Source of the DNA: Atrichornis clamosus
Taxonomy: Eukaryota > Chordata > Aves > Passeriformes > Menuridae
Reading direction: 5' to 3'
NCBI GenBank assembly: GCA_013400975.1
Contig: WBMZ01008930.1
Coordinates: forward strand, 1-64,000
DNA: 64,000 bases
A program made the position numbers and the translations under genes. A model generated the notes under the pieces. That model did no database searches and had not been told where the DNA came from. It saw nothing but the letters and a program-made list of their open reading frames with translations. This document shows, in pieces, positions 35,511-47,800 of the stretch; the stretch's first letter is position 1, and each line of letters starts with the position of its first letter.

Positions 35511-36301
35511 ATTAGAGTTTCTTGGAAATTTATTCTTTCAAAATAATCCCAACAGTTTTCTGAAAGGAAACAGAGTCCACACAATAAGGCTTCTTGGGAT
35601 CCTGGCACAACACAGCTCGGGGTTTTTACATTGACCTGTAAGGCAAGGGCAATAGAACAAAGCAAGTGGCAGTACAGCTTACTGATAAGTGCATGAAGCA
35701 TATGTACCTTTGTGCCACTCAGAAAGGAGTAGGATTCGTAAATACCTTTGACTTCCTATGCTGCCTGTGCGCATTTTCAGAAACACAGTAAAGTAGAAGA
35801 GAAAAAGGAGATTAGTGTATCTACTGACAGCCCAGTACACTTTTACCCTAGCATTTCCATGTCTTTCCAGCACCATGGGAAATACCTCAAAAATCAGAGT
35901 TTGGTAAAGAATGTACTTTTTAAAGAATAATTAACTTCCCAGTGGTTGTGCTACATATAAGTCCTGATTCAGGAGAATATAAAAATAAAAACCCAAAGCA
36001 ATCCTGTCATTGAAAGCACACACCCTTTGAATTCGACATGTCTATGAAAGCAAAACATAATTATGCCTCTAGAATAATTACCTTTCAATCAGCAACAGAC
36101 ACCTGGTTCTCTAACAGTTGTGAGAGGTAGAGGATTTTGCCCTCAATGCCTAACCAAATAATAAATATCCCACAAGATTCAGAAAAGAGACAGCAAACAG
36201 AGAGAGAACCTGAAATAGCTGCAGATTGAATGGAGCTGACTTCCATTTCCTGATGTGCACTGTGAACCCTACAGAGACCTCCTCATGTAACCCCAAGCAC
36301 C

Positions 36302-36332
36302 ACAAAATCATAGAATGGCTTAGGTTCACCCA
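36302..36332 (-). mobile_element. very short CR1 3'-end remnant
   Basis: AAAATCATAGAATGGCTTAGG is the complement of the CR1 terminal sequence CCTAAGCCATTCTATGAT. Only about 30 bases can be matched, so this is a tentative call. Confidence 0.4.
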
Positions 36333-37772
36333 GAATACCTGTTTTTCTGACTTTTTTCACCCTCATTTCTTCCTGGCACATGGCTTTAACACTGTTGACA
36401 CATTATAAATTAATGTATGATGTAATATTTTCCTTAATGCATCATATGCATTATTATGCAGATTACAGTAATGGTTCCACAGTAAATCCCCAGGTGAAAT
36501 TTGCAGATAAAACATGCTTAAACTTGCCGTGTTTCACAATGGAGTCATGAATGCAGGTGTCCAGATGCCATTTTCCAGCACACTTCATTGCAAAACAGGG
36601 GCTAATTTCTGTAAGCAAAGCATTCATGAAGCACTTGAAAAATACCATCCCATCCACTCTGAAGCTACTTCCCCTTCCCTGCCAAGCTTCTCAGTTCCAG
36701 CTCTGCTTTTCAACTTCCCTGATCTCCTAACGGGAAAAAAACCCAAAACACCACGCACATACACACAAAAAAACCAACAACAACAAAGGAAAGAAAACCC
36801 CAAAAACAGCTCCAAAAATAAAAAAAAAAGTAAAGGTGCATTGGGAAATAACATTGACAGCAGGGAAGCTCCATTGCTCTACCACATTGGTGACTGGCAC
36901 TCTGGTGGAATGCTAAAGGAAAAATATCCCCACACCCTACATTTAAATCATGGATATATCTGCAATGAGTCCACTAATTCTGACTAGGGCATAATAATGC
37001 TACAGCTGTACAGTGGTTGCACTAGAGTTTAGAGTTAGATGTGGATAGGCCCTTTCCAATAAGAACCTTTAGCACTGGAGATGGAAAAGTATGTATTGCA
37101 AAGAGACTGGTTAACTTCACAGCAATACTGCAGAAATCTGCTTTAATTTCTACTTGTTACAAAGCAGAAGGAATTGCTTGTGATGGTCAGATTAGGCAGG
37201 GACAGTAACCATAATCAGCCTTTTATAAAGATATTTTCCCCCACTGGGATTGTGTAATGATTTGTGTGCTTGTTTTATAGTTGAAGGTTGCATGTAAAAT
37301 TTAATTACCTATGATATTGCAGGGCGGGTTTTTTTTAAGAGAAAATAATTTGGATTTTCGTCCATAATTTTCTGAGCAGCTTTTTTTATCACACCTAGTT
37401 AATCAAGCTTTGCAGCTCTTTGTGTTTACCCCTAAAGTAAACTCAGCCTAATATTTACATCAACACCCTTGGTTGAAAGAGCATGAGGCATGAATCATAG
37501 TCTCTGTGGAATTCTCAACACAATTTCTGGTTTGTGGGACATTATAACTCTTAGCAGACCTGAACGGACTTAACTGTGACGGCCAGCAACCCAATAACCA
37601 GTTCAGAAAACAAACAAAAATCAACAACCACAACCAAAAAATCTTACACCACACACACTGTTGACCTTAACAGCAACCATGGATAAAAAAGTACAATACT
37701 CAAAGTCATAGGCATGATTACACACCCACAAAACTACAGAAGGACAGACAGGGTGCACAACAAATTATTAAT

Positions 37773-37843
37773 CATTTATATCTTATATATAATGTATATT
37801 ATATGTATTACTATATTAAACATAATTAATAATTTACAAAGCT
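37773..37843. repeat. AT-rich low-complexity patch
   Basis: It consists of TATATATAATGTATATTATA-type sequence followed by AATTAATAATTT. No gene signal is present. Confidence 0.6.
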
Positions 37844-40800
37844 TACCATTTGTAATAGAATGTTTCTGACATGTCTCCTGTATTACTAACCCCAATTCAA
37901 GTATTATGCCCTGAAATGGAAAGGTCTTTCTGTCAGGAAGGGAAGAAGCAAGTAACAGATATCATTTTATAGCACGCCTGCTAAACACAGCAGTCTACTC
38001 CAGCTCAAGGTCTTGCGATATTTTAAGATTATAAACACAGCAAGTGATGCCTTGTTGAGGAGAGGATGGAGAGTCATTGCAGTGTCATGTAGGAGGGCAC
38101 TACTCCCTTTAATGGATCTGAAAAATGTGACGGGCATGAAAGAGCACACAGGCATGTGTGTCAGTGCACAGCCGAGTGTCAGCTCCTGCGGTAGATTTTA
38201 ATCTTAGGAGAAAACTGTACAGGCTCCCTTTGCTTGTACAGAGCCTCAGGAGACACCAGCATTTCTCTTCTTACCAGTTGTTGAGCTCTCATCGCAAAGA
38301 TGTGAAACAAGAGAACACTTCTTAATAACATTGACATGCCTCTGTATAAATCATGTTCTAGCAATTCATCAGTTTCTATTTTAGATATCCACTGTAAGTT
38401 AGCCTAACCATTGCCAAATTTTTCATAGATTTCACAAAACTCTGAAATATTCTCTTTATGTTCAGCCTAATTTTAATCCTTAATATATTTGTTCTCATAC
38501 CACCATTGGCCTTCTAGCTTTATCTGCCTTCTCTAGATTGCTTTCATGTAGAACAGATAGGTCCATTCTCAATTGTTGCTGTGACAAGCAAATTAACCTA
38601 CAGTTATCCAGTGTCCTCTCAAATGACAGGTTTTCCCTTTTTTCCCCACACATACTTCCTCATCCATGCATTTGTTATGAGCTAATTTTCCTCAAACAGG
38701 GATGACCAGCCAATATAAAACTGTTCTACATAAAACTCTATCCGAACTTTGTTCAACAGTATTAGTATTTCCCTTTTTCCACTGGAAATGTTTCAACCTC
38801 TAACAGCTCTAGATCTCATTACCTTTTTCAAATCCAAGTATTATCAATATCAAGTTCTGATTAGACATTGCTTCCTGTGTTTGCCTTTCTTCCTTTGAGG
38901 TGTTGATTAAAGTGCCTCAACTGGCAACCGAGCACAAATGTGTGATTAAAAGTCTAGCCAGGTGTGATATTGGCCACATCAAAAGCAATAGAGTTAGCAA
39001 TACTTCTGTCCCAGTTTAAGATTTTTAGATGTGGCTCCACTTCATCTACCGGAGTTGATAATACTGTAAAGATTTTGCACAGCATATAAAGAAGCAAAGT
39101 TCAACATAATGACATTGCTTGGCTGTAAATAAATTCCTTGAAGAAATGGAAAAATTTATTCAACCATCCTATTGCAAAGTACAACACCACAACGTTTTGT
39201 TCCATGCTCCCACATTTTCCCAGGCAGTGCTTCTTCTAAGACACTGAGAACTTTACTCACTTTTGCTCCAGAGAACTGGCTTAAATACACACAGCAGCAG
39301 GCCACCAGTGCTTTGTCCTCTCTGCTACCCTATCAACAGGTTCTACTCCCTCCTTTGCCCTGGATTTCCTGTTTACCTGGTGCTGTCCTGAGCAACCTAA
39401 CTAAAAAAGCACACGTTTTGCCTTCACAGCATCATGGTGCTTGCATTTTAAGTTTCATTCGTCTTGAAATGACTGCAAATACGATAAGACCTATGCTAGG
39501 GAAGTGACTGGAGATGTTGTCAGAAGATCTGCTGCCACATAGAAATTTGCCTTTGAAACCGAAAGGGCAGACAAGAAAGCAGATATTTTCATATTAATTC
39601 ACTGCTCTCTTAGTAGAGTATGATAGCCCATTAGCCATTTTATGTTGTTTCTTCACTACTTCAGGCTTCAAAAATCCACAACAGAATTTATTACAAAAAT
39701 CTTCCAAAGTATTTTAAAAACATAAGAATTCATTGTTTCCTTATACAATAACATCAACAATAAGTGAAACTACTTACAAAATCTTAGTTGCTAAGCACTG
39801 TAGCTGAAAAGAAGCTTCAGCTAGAGAAGCTTATCAGCTACTTAGAAAAAGGTAATCCTGTGGAGGAAAAGAAACCCATATTATTGTGCATGCAAAATGA
39901 TCCTTGTCCATGACAATCTAGCAATCCCCAAACAAAAGGAAGACTACCTGTAATACCTGTTGATGTGAGCAGGTGATCTTGCAGATGCAGGCAGTATGCT
40001 CTTTTTCTAGGGCACTCATAGTTGATCAGATCAGAGACTGAAGTACCTGGTTAATTCACTTTGCCCAACTTAAAACCAAAAGGTTTTTATAAACTCATTT
40101 TAAAATCATTCCACTGTAGGGACAATTAAAGCAAGGTGATTGATTTGAGCGTGAGCCAATTGAATTCACAGCACACCTCCCAACTCTAAACAGTAAAAAC
40201 CCCAGTTATTGACCTTGAAAACTTTGCCACTTTCAATTTCTCAGTTGAAATGGGTTTTCCACATTACTAAGATTCTTTAGGAAGTAACTGGTAGTATCTT
40301 GCTCATTCTCCCCTTGATTAGATGGTCTGAGTAAATATCAACCATGAGGTTTCCCTTCTTGGCTCAGTCCCTAATTTTCACCCACAAGCTATCAAGCTGG
40401 TTGTCTCTGACAAGTGTTCATAAGAAAAACTGTGAAGAGCATGTGAGCAAAACTAATATTTATTAAAAGAGAAACACATTTTAAAAAATGTATCAAGAAT
40501 CATACCCATCTATAAGTTTTTACATCATTCATAAGACAAATCTCCTATCTCTCTGTATTTTCAAAAACAGAATCATTACATTCAGCTCAATGTAAAAGCC
40601 ACGAAAGTAAACAGTGCTTGTTTGCTACTGTTCCGCATTACTATTTTCCAACTGCATAACTCAGTACTTTTCTTTGAGCTTTGTTCAAAGTGAGGTGAAT
40701 TCCACCCCAAAGCACAGCAGCATCTGACATTATTTTATTCATTCACATTTATAAGATGTGTCTACCTGGACTATTGATGTTTCTAAAATACCTAGACACA

Positions 40801-41026
40801 CAATTTCCTTCAACAAAGGTCTGGCTGAATTACAAGCTGAAGTGTAAGGAAAAAATACCTAATTCAAACCCTTCAAAGGAGCCTTCCTTCCTCTTACACA
40901 GAAAGAGAAAGATGAGACTTGCAGCATTTTCATCAAAGTTTCATCATCTTATGATGATCAAGCTGTAGGACGAAGCAACACAATCCCACAATGTGTTTTT
41001 AATTGCTAAATATAAAAGAAGGAATG

Positions 41027-41032
41027 TTTATT
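41027..41032 (-). terminator. candidate poly(A) signal of PLA2G4F
   Basis: TTTATT on the plus strand is AATAAA in the sense of the gene, about 630 bases past the stop. A GT-rich element (ATTGTGGGATTGTGTTG) follows at a fitting distance. Other AATAAA copies at 40734-40739 and 40459-40464 are alternatives that would lengthen the 3' UTR. Confidence 0.4.
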
Positions 41033-41663
41033 TCCTCAAAAACAAATTGTTTACCAAAATAAGGTACTCAATATTTAATTTCTGGTAGACTGAAAGCCAT
41101 TAAAATCCTTGAGAAGTGTAGGAAGGAAATATCACAAAGATCTTTGAAACCATGAATGGCAAAAATGGAAAGCAGGTCATGACTCTTCAGTCTTGAAAGA
41201 ACATGGGCATCAGCCAGTAGCAAGTTGAAAGCAAAAGGGCACAAGTTGATGCAAATTGTAAAAGCTCATGAAGGGAGGTTCAAAAAGCAAGAGATAAAAG
41301 AAGGAAGGAAGGAATCTGTTTCCTCAAACACACCTTTGACAAAAAGAGGTGCACGACTCAGAGGAGTTTGGAAGCTTATTCTCCAGATGCTTGACTGATT
41401 TGAATAGACCTCCCAAATCACCTGGCATCAGCCACTGGAAATCGAGATACTGAGCAAGGTGATTCCAAGGAAGCAACATCCATGTCGTAGGGTACACCCC
41501 TGGAGTTTTCATCAGAGCACATTATCTGGAATGAGTTTTCAGTGTCAGGTGGCACTCCCTCCCCAAGAAGACAGTTTCCAGCTCTTTGCTTTCAGAATCC
41601 TGTCTTGAACACCATGGCTTTTGTGCACTGCAGCCTGTCTGTATCCTCAGCTCCAGAAGCTGC

Positions 41664-41893
41664 TCATGTGTTGGACTTACTGATGACTTTCTTCAACTTC
41701 CTCCTTTGCAGAGCCAAGTTCAGGGTGGTGAGGAGAGTGTCCTTGCTGTTCAGAACATTGTAGCGATTCACTTCCACCAACCTGCTGAAATCATACGGCT
41801 CAAAGGTGAAATTCAGGGTGCGGTAAGGGGAATCTTTTGACTCAATGATGAAGTCACCAAAGGATTTCTCATCTTCTGACTCTCGTTCAATTC
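41664..41893 (-). CDS. PLA2G4F: PLA2G4F last coding exon
   Basis: After TGCTGCAG the exon reads [17 protein letters not shown], then [18 protein letters not shown] and [13 protein letters not shown], ending KSNT and TGA at 41664-41666. SFGDF and the YNVLN helix are typical of PLA2G4F. The C-terminus [12 protein letters not shown] is basic. Confidence 0.95.
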
Positions 41894-44800
41894 CTGCAGC
41901 AAGACAAAAAAAAAAAAAAAAAATCACAAAACCCCCTCTGCTGTGGTAGACTCATTTAAGTTGAATTCTGTTAGGAGGATATCACAGATAATTCTGTTGA
42001 ACCTTAACTTTTTCTCCAAAGCTCCTCCTTAGAGATTTCAGATCCTTCCAAAATATTTGGAAGCTGAAAGTAAAGTATTACTACCCTTTCTTTTTCCGCT
42101 AGGCTCCAAAATACAGTACTAAAATACATTTTCATTGTGATAAATTGTTTAGTTCATCTGTGATTATTATACTCAAAATAGGAAATATATGGTTCAATTC
42201 TTCCTGGAAGTGCTGTTCTGCACTAAAATGAAAGACACACCTCGAGTTCAAAGGACCTTAGGAGCACCCTGACACTTAAATTTAAATACCAATCTTGAAA
42301 GATCAGGATTAAAGCAGTTTATTACAAACACTTTTTGCTTGTTCTTACTATGGAAATAGCAGTTTTGAGTCACATTCAAGCCTAACACATTGAAACTCTT
42401 CACTGTCAGTGAGGAAATGCAGCCAGGGCCTAGCATCATTACAGTATTAGTAAAGACAGGATTAATAGCCTGCCTTAGACCTTCCTTGCCTGCACCAGTC
42501 CTGCATGTTCTTTTCTACATATCCCGTAGGTTTTATTCAGGTTTTATTCTCCTCACACAAGAGAAAAAGGACATTGATTTCTGCCTGTCTCCTCTTGAAG
42601 GTATAGCTCTGTGTTTGATCCCACTAGACTGAGGGGGCCTTACAGTCTGTATTAATCACATTAAATGAAGCAAGGATCATTTATCACTTATCTCACACTA
42701 CAAGGGCACAGGCCACTTAACACTGAGTTACATGATCTCACATACAGATTGGTCCCCAACACTTGGCTGCTTAGTGGTTTATTCATATTCAATAAACAAA
42801 TTAGCTTCTTATTTGCCTAAATTTAGCCTAATTTTGATTCTTCCAGCCTTTGGATTTTAATATTATTTTTGTGAGCCTCTTCTCACACCCTCCCTTCCAA
42901 AAAACTAGTGGAAACTGATTCTGCCTTAAATGTAAGTAACAATTTAATAATTACTGGGTAATATTAGGAAGAATGAAAAGAGGAACACTGGTGCCACTGA
43001 ATTCTCCCCATTAACACACCCAAAGTATGGTTAGAAGAGCTCTTTAAGATGCAGCTTGCTTACCTGGAGCTTTGTATTTCTGGAAGGTGTCATTTACCAG
43101 TGGGAAATGGAGTACAATTGGAGCCCTTGGATTATTATCATCCACAAACATGTAACACTCTTTGGGCATCTTTTCATCTTCCTCACTAAATTTGATTTTT
43201 GGAAAAGGAATTTCCCGCTCCTCACAATATTTCTGAGTCAGCTCTAAAACCTGTTTTCAAAGAATAAAGATAATTGCAATAGAATACCAGCAACACCGCT
43301 AAGATCATCTAACTACAATCCTTGAAGGGAAAGAGACTTTCATTAAAATAAAGAAAAAAAAAAAAAAGAAGGGACAGAAACTCAGCTTCAAATCAGCAGA
43401 AACAATTTCTCTAGCTGGTAATATAGAAGAATAAAGACCAGAACTGCAACAAACATCAACAGTTTGCAGCTGAAATGTTTTATGTTATGCTACGCTAAAT
43501 CTATTCACCTTGAATATTTTGTACTTAAAAATAAACACTTGTATATAGAGAAAAAACACTGGTTTGCATGAAGAAAATCACTAATAGCCACTTTTCCTTT
43601 AGAAGCATATATCTGAGCAACAATGATCTTATGGGCCAAACAAAGGGTCTTATTTTACCTAACAATCTCTTTAGGCTTCTGAAAACTTTTGAATTTTATT
43701 ACGGTTGTCAACTTTCTACCTCCTCATGACTTTCACAGGAAAAAGCATAGGAGAGTAATGTCTGAAGCATCTTTTCATATGAAGACAGGCCAAGAGAGGT
43801 GGGGCTGTTCAGCCTGGAGAAGAGAAGGCATTGGGGAGACCCTACAGCATTTTCCAGTACTAAAGGAGGCTTACAAGTGCTAGAGAGGGACTTGTCACAA
43901 GGGCATGTAGTGATAGGACAGGGGGGAAATGGCATCAAGCTGAAGGACAGGCTTAGATTAGGTATTAGGAAGAAATTCTTCACTATGAAGGTGGTAAGGC
44001 ACTGGAACAGGTTGCCCAGAGAGGTTATGGACTCCCCATCCCTGGAAGTGTTCAAGGCCAGGCTGGATGGGGCTTTAAGCAAGCTGGTCTAGTGCAATGT
44101 GTCCCTGCCCTTGGCAGGAGGGTTGGAACGAGATGATTTTTAAAGCTCTTCCAACCCAAACCATTTTATGATTCCATGAAAGACAGAAGAATTTCATTGG
44201 TTCATTAGCATTTGTATTCAGCATCAACTGATCTGCTGCCATTATGAATATGATTCTGTGCTTATATGTTCATGTAATAATGCTCAGCTACAACTCTCAC
44301 CTCAAATGGAGCTTCCCAGGAAAAATTGAATGACAAGATAACATCCACATCCCTCTCTGGCTGAAGTACCAAAGGAAAGGGAGAATTGATAGAAAAGCCA
44401 CCGTCCACTAGATACAAGCTCTCTTCCATGGGGGTCAGCTGGTTGGGAAATGCATCCAGGTGAGTACCTGTAAGACATTCCAAGTAACACGAGTAACTAT
44501 ATTGATTCATTACACACCTCTCGGTAGAAGAAATAAACAAAGCTTATATTACTGTTACAAGAAGAAAAAAGACATTCCAACATGCACCTTCATCTGAGAT
44601 TGACCTGTGACGTCTGATGATGAGCTTGCCTTACATGACAGAACATAGTGGACCAAATATTTTGCTATGGCGTGAGAAGGGGTATATTCCCTGGCTTCAG
44701 TGGAACAAAATCAAGCTCACTTATATTCCGTGACATTGACTATTACAAAATATTAACCCACTATATAGTAACCCAGATACACACAGACTCATTTACCTCT

Positions 44801-47800
44801 CCAAGTCACAAATTTCTTGATGTTAACATAATCTTTATGAAGATACAATCCCTTCATGAAGTTGAAGGTTTCTCCACATGTGACCCGAGACTTGAAGAAA
44901 TCCTGAAAAATTTGTAACAAGGGCCCCCCAGGTATAACCAAGCGAGTCTTCAGTCTTGCAGGGTCTCGGAAGTGGAATCTTCGGCAGTCATCTGCAGAAG
45001 TCACAGAGAGGTGCAGAACACGTACAAAATGCTTGTCCAGCTCCAACATTTCAATCAGAACTTTTTCTACAATACTTAACCAGTTTTCCCAAGGCTGAAA
45101 TTGTCCTCTAGGGAGAGTATTGTAATGAAATTTAACTGAGGTGCGTATTCCATAGTGGGGTGATTTACTGGCCCTTTTCATACAACATTGCCCATATTAA
45201 TTTCAAAACCACACAAAGGAACCCTTGTTACCAAGTGACAACCACTTCTGTCACATAAGACAACATCAGTCAGCCAGAAACAGTAGCATTTATAGCTACA
45301 TAAAAACAAAAAAGGTGGGGTGTGGTGGGGGAACCAGGGCTGCAAAGGCAGAGGAGAAAAAAACCCTCTTCTCCCACTAGTTACTTTAAGGTTATAACTA
45401 TGCACATGAACAAGTCCCAGCCTCTAAAACACTTCCTTTTCACTGTAGTGCACAAATGGAGATCAATGAATAAACACACAACCAGCTACTCCAAGATTAC
45501 AAAAAGCATGCCAAGGGGGAAACTGAAAGCCTATTGTTCCACCTCTAGCTTAGCAGTCCAGCTCTGTTCTTCCTCTTCTCATAATTAAGACTCCTGCACT
45601 TCAATATGTGTTTAAGAAAGTGCCCAGAACTAGACCAAATTTATAGTCAAAGTCAGATACAATATTTCTTAAAAAGAAGGAAGAGAAAGTGTACTAAAGA
45701 AACACTATTCCCCTCTTCATTATACGTGCGATCAAAGGGAACAACACATGATGAAAGATCTGTTCAAATCTACCCTTCGTGATAATCTTGAGAACTACAC
45801 AAAGCATATTTTTGAGTCATATTATTTATGACCGTTCCAAAACCAGCAATCTTTTGAAAAATCTGGTATTTTCAAGTAAGTTCTTACCTACAACTTTGAT
45901 AACATCTTTGAAAGAATCCAGAAAGCTCAGTCCTATACCAATCACCTTCAGGCAGATATCATCCAAGCTTGCAGCAAAGGCACTGCCCCACATTCCTGCA
46001 GGAGAAATATGGAAGAATGTAATACTCAAAAGGTTTTTCACATTGTAACCAAAAGGCCTATAACTCAGCTGCCATTTGTCACGGGAGAGGGCTGTCACTT
46101 GGTCTCTACTATTCTAACAGGTGATGTTTGAGTTAAAACCTGAGTTAATCATGTGACAACTTATGATGTTATAATACAATGCAGACATTTTTCCAAGAGA
46201 AAAGCATGAAAAAGACAGCAGGAGAACAGGAAGACTGACAGCAGACATTTTTGACAGGCAGCTCATAATAGAGTCGTCTTGCAGACGCAGGACACCAGCT
46301 GTAAAACTATGAACCAACACCTAAAACTCTGGAGAAAGATTTGCCATTTTTTCACTTCTTCAAGTTATTTAGGAAGGGAAAAAAAAAGGCATGGACTCAA
46401 GTTCATGAATCCCAAAACAGCATAGTTCCTTTCCATCTCCTCATTTTAATAATTATCATAAGATCATACCTTGTAGAAAACAAATCCTGGGCTCTGAATG
46501 TTTCTGGACAAGCCGTCCCATGAAGAACTCGCTGTCAAAGTCCTCTGTTCGCACAAAAGCTCCATATTTGCGAAATCCAACTTCATAGGGAGTGAACTCA
46601 CACCATTCTAAGAACAAGCCAACAGGATATTTACTCATCTCAGAGTAAATACAAGTGAAAATATTTATCTGGTATCTGTTCACACAAGGGAGACAGAAGG
46701 GAGTCTCCCTCCACTCTTCACGATCACTCTGATTTCCCTGCCTCTCTACTCAGTAAGCCTCTATCAATATATGATTCAACACAAACTGTTGTACAGGCTT
46801 TCATCCCACCTTGTTCCACCTTGACTTTGTTACTACAGAAATAACTTGCCTGTTTTACTTTTACTTTAAACCATTTTGATGGCTCCCTTTCCAACCAAAA
46901 TGGAAGTTACTTCATTTTTCTCAGTGTTTTTTCACACTACATACATCTCTCAGAAATTACTACGGACCGACTTGAAAACTTGATTGACCCATTGTGTCAG
47001 ACTTCATTTTCAAAGTGTCCCCTTGTGCTTGAAAGATTTCCTCAAATAGTTGAAATGTACCTAATTATATCTAAGTCCAACTCCTGGCCCTGCAAAGAAC
47101 AACCCGAAAAAACACAGCATGTGTCTGAAAGCATTATCCAAATTCTTCTTGAACTCTGGCAGGTTTGATCAAATCAAATTCATTGCCATACACACACTCC
47201 TCCAGAATAAAACCAACAAACTAGTCCCATAGTTGTACACATATGGGCACAAGCATTCTTGTTCCTGTCTCACTGTATCTATCCCCTCTTTTCACGTCAT
47301 GTTTAAAGTTTCAATGAAGGACTGGCCTTCATATTTTTACTGTAAGAACTCAGGCTGCTAAATGCCACAGTTTTGGTGATGCATACTACAAGGTGGCCAA
47401 TCCATCATGTTACATGTACCCCTACATCTACCCCATAATTTTTTGATCTGAGACTGTAGAAGAAAGTGGTCACCTAATTTCCAAGGACTCCGATTCTCTG
47501 ATTCAGACACAGACACATGTATTACAGGAATCTTCTCAGCTCCTGAGAATCTCAGGCAGTTTTTATCAAAACATGTGGAGTGGACAACAGCATTGAATCG
47601 CCTTTCTCCTTTCTCCGTTTTAGCCACGGTGAAGGCATTTGCTATCAGTATGATAACACTCTGTCAATTAGTGTCCTATTGCACTACTGCTTGAGCCACA
47701 TTTCCTGTTGCCAGCTGCTCACTGCCTAAGGAATTGGTCAGGTGAAAGGAATTTATGGATTTTAGCAAACAAAACTAAATTTCCATGCTCATACCTGCGA

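Larger units (their letters stand above)
29007..41026. other. intergenic region between the PLA2G4E-like gene and PLA2G4F
   Basis: It should hold the promoter and first exon of the PLA2G4E-like gene, neither of which I can locate. It contains a pyrimidine tract at 29521-29565, a triplet repeat at 30584-30623, a CR1 fragment at 32939-33544, a GC-richer open block at 34926-35120, A-rich tracts at 35451-35510 and 36730-36835, and an AT-rich patch at 37773-37843. There is no C2 or cPLA2 coding sequence, hence no PLA2G4D. Confidence 0.65.

Noticed and set aside
43708..44092. Frames of 97 and 124 codons in a PLA2G4F intron
   Set aside because: They lie within a CR1 fragment and its reverse complement, so they are not host genes.
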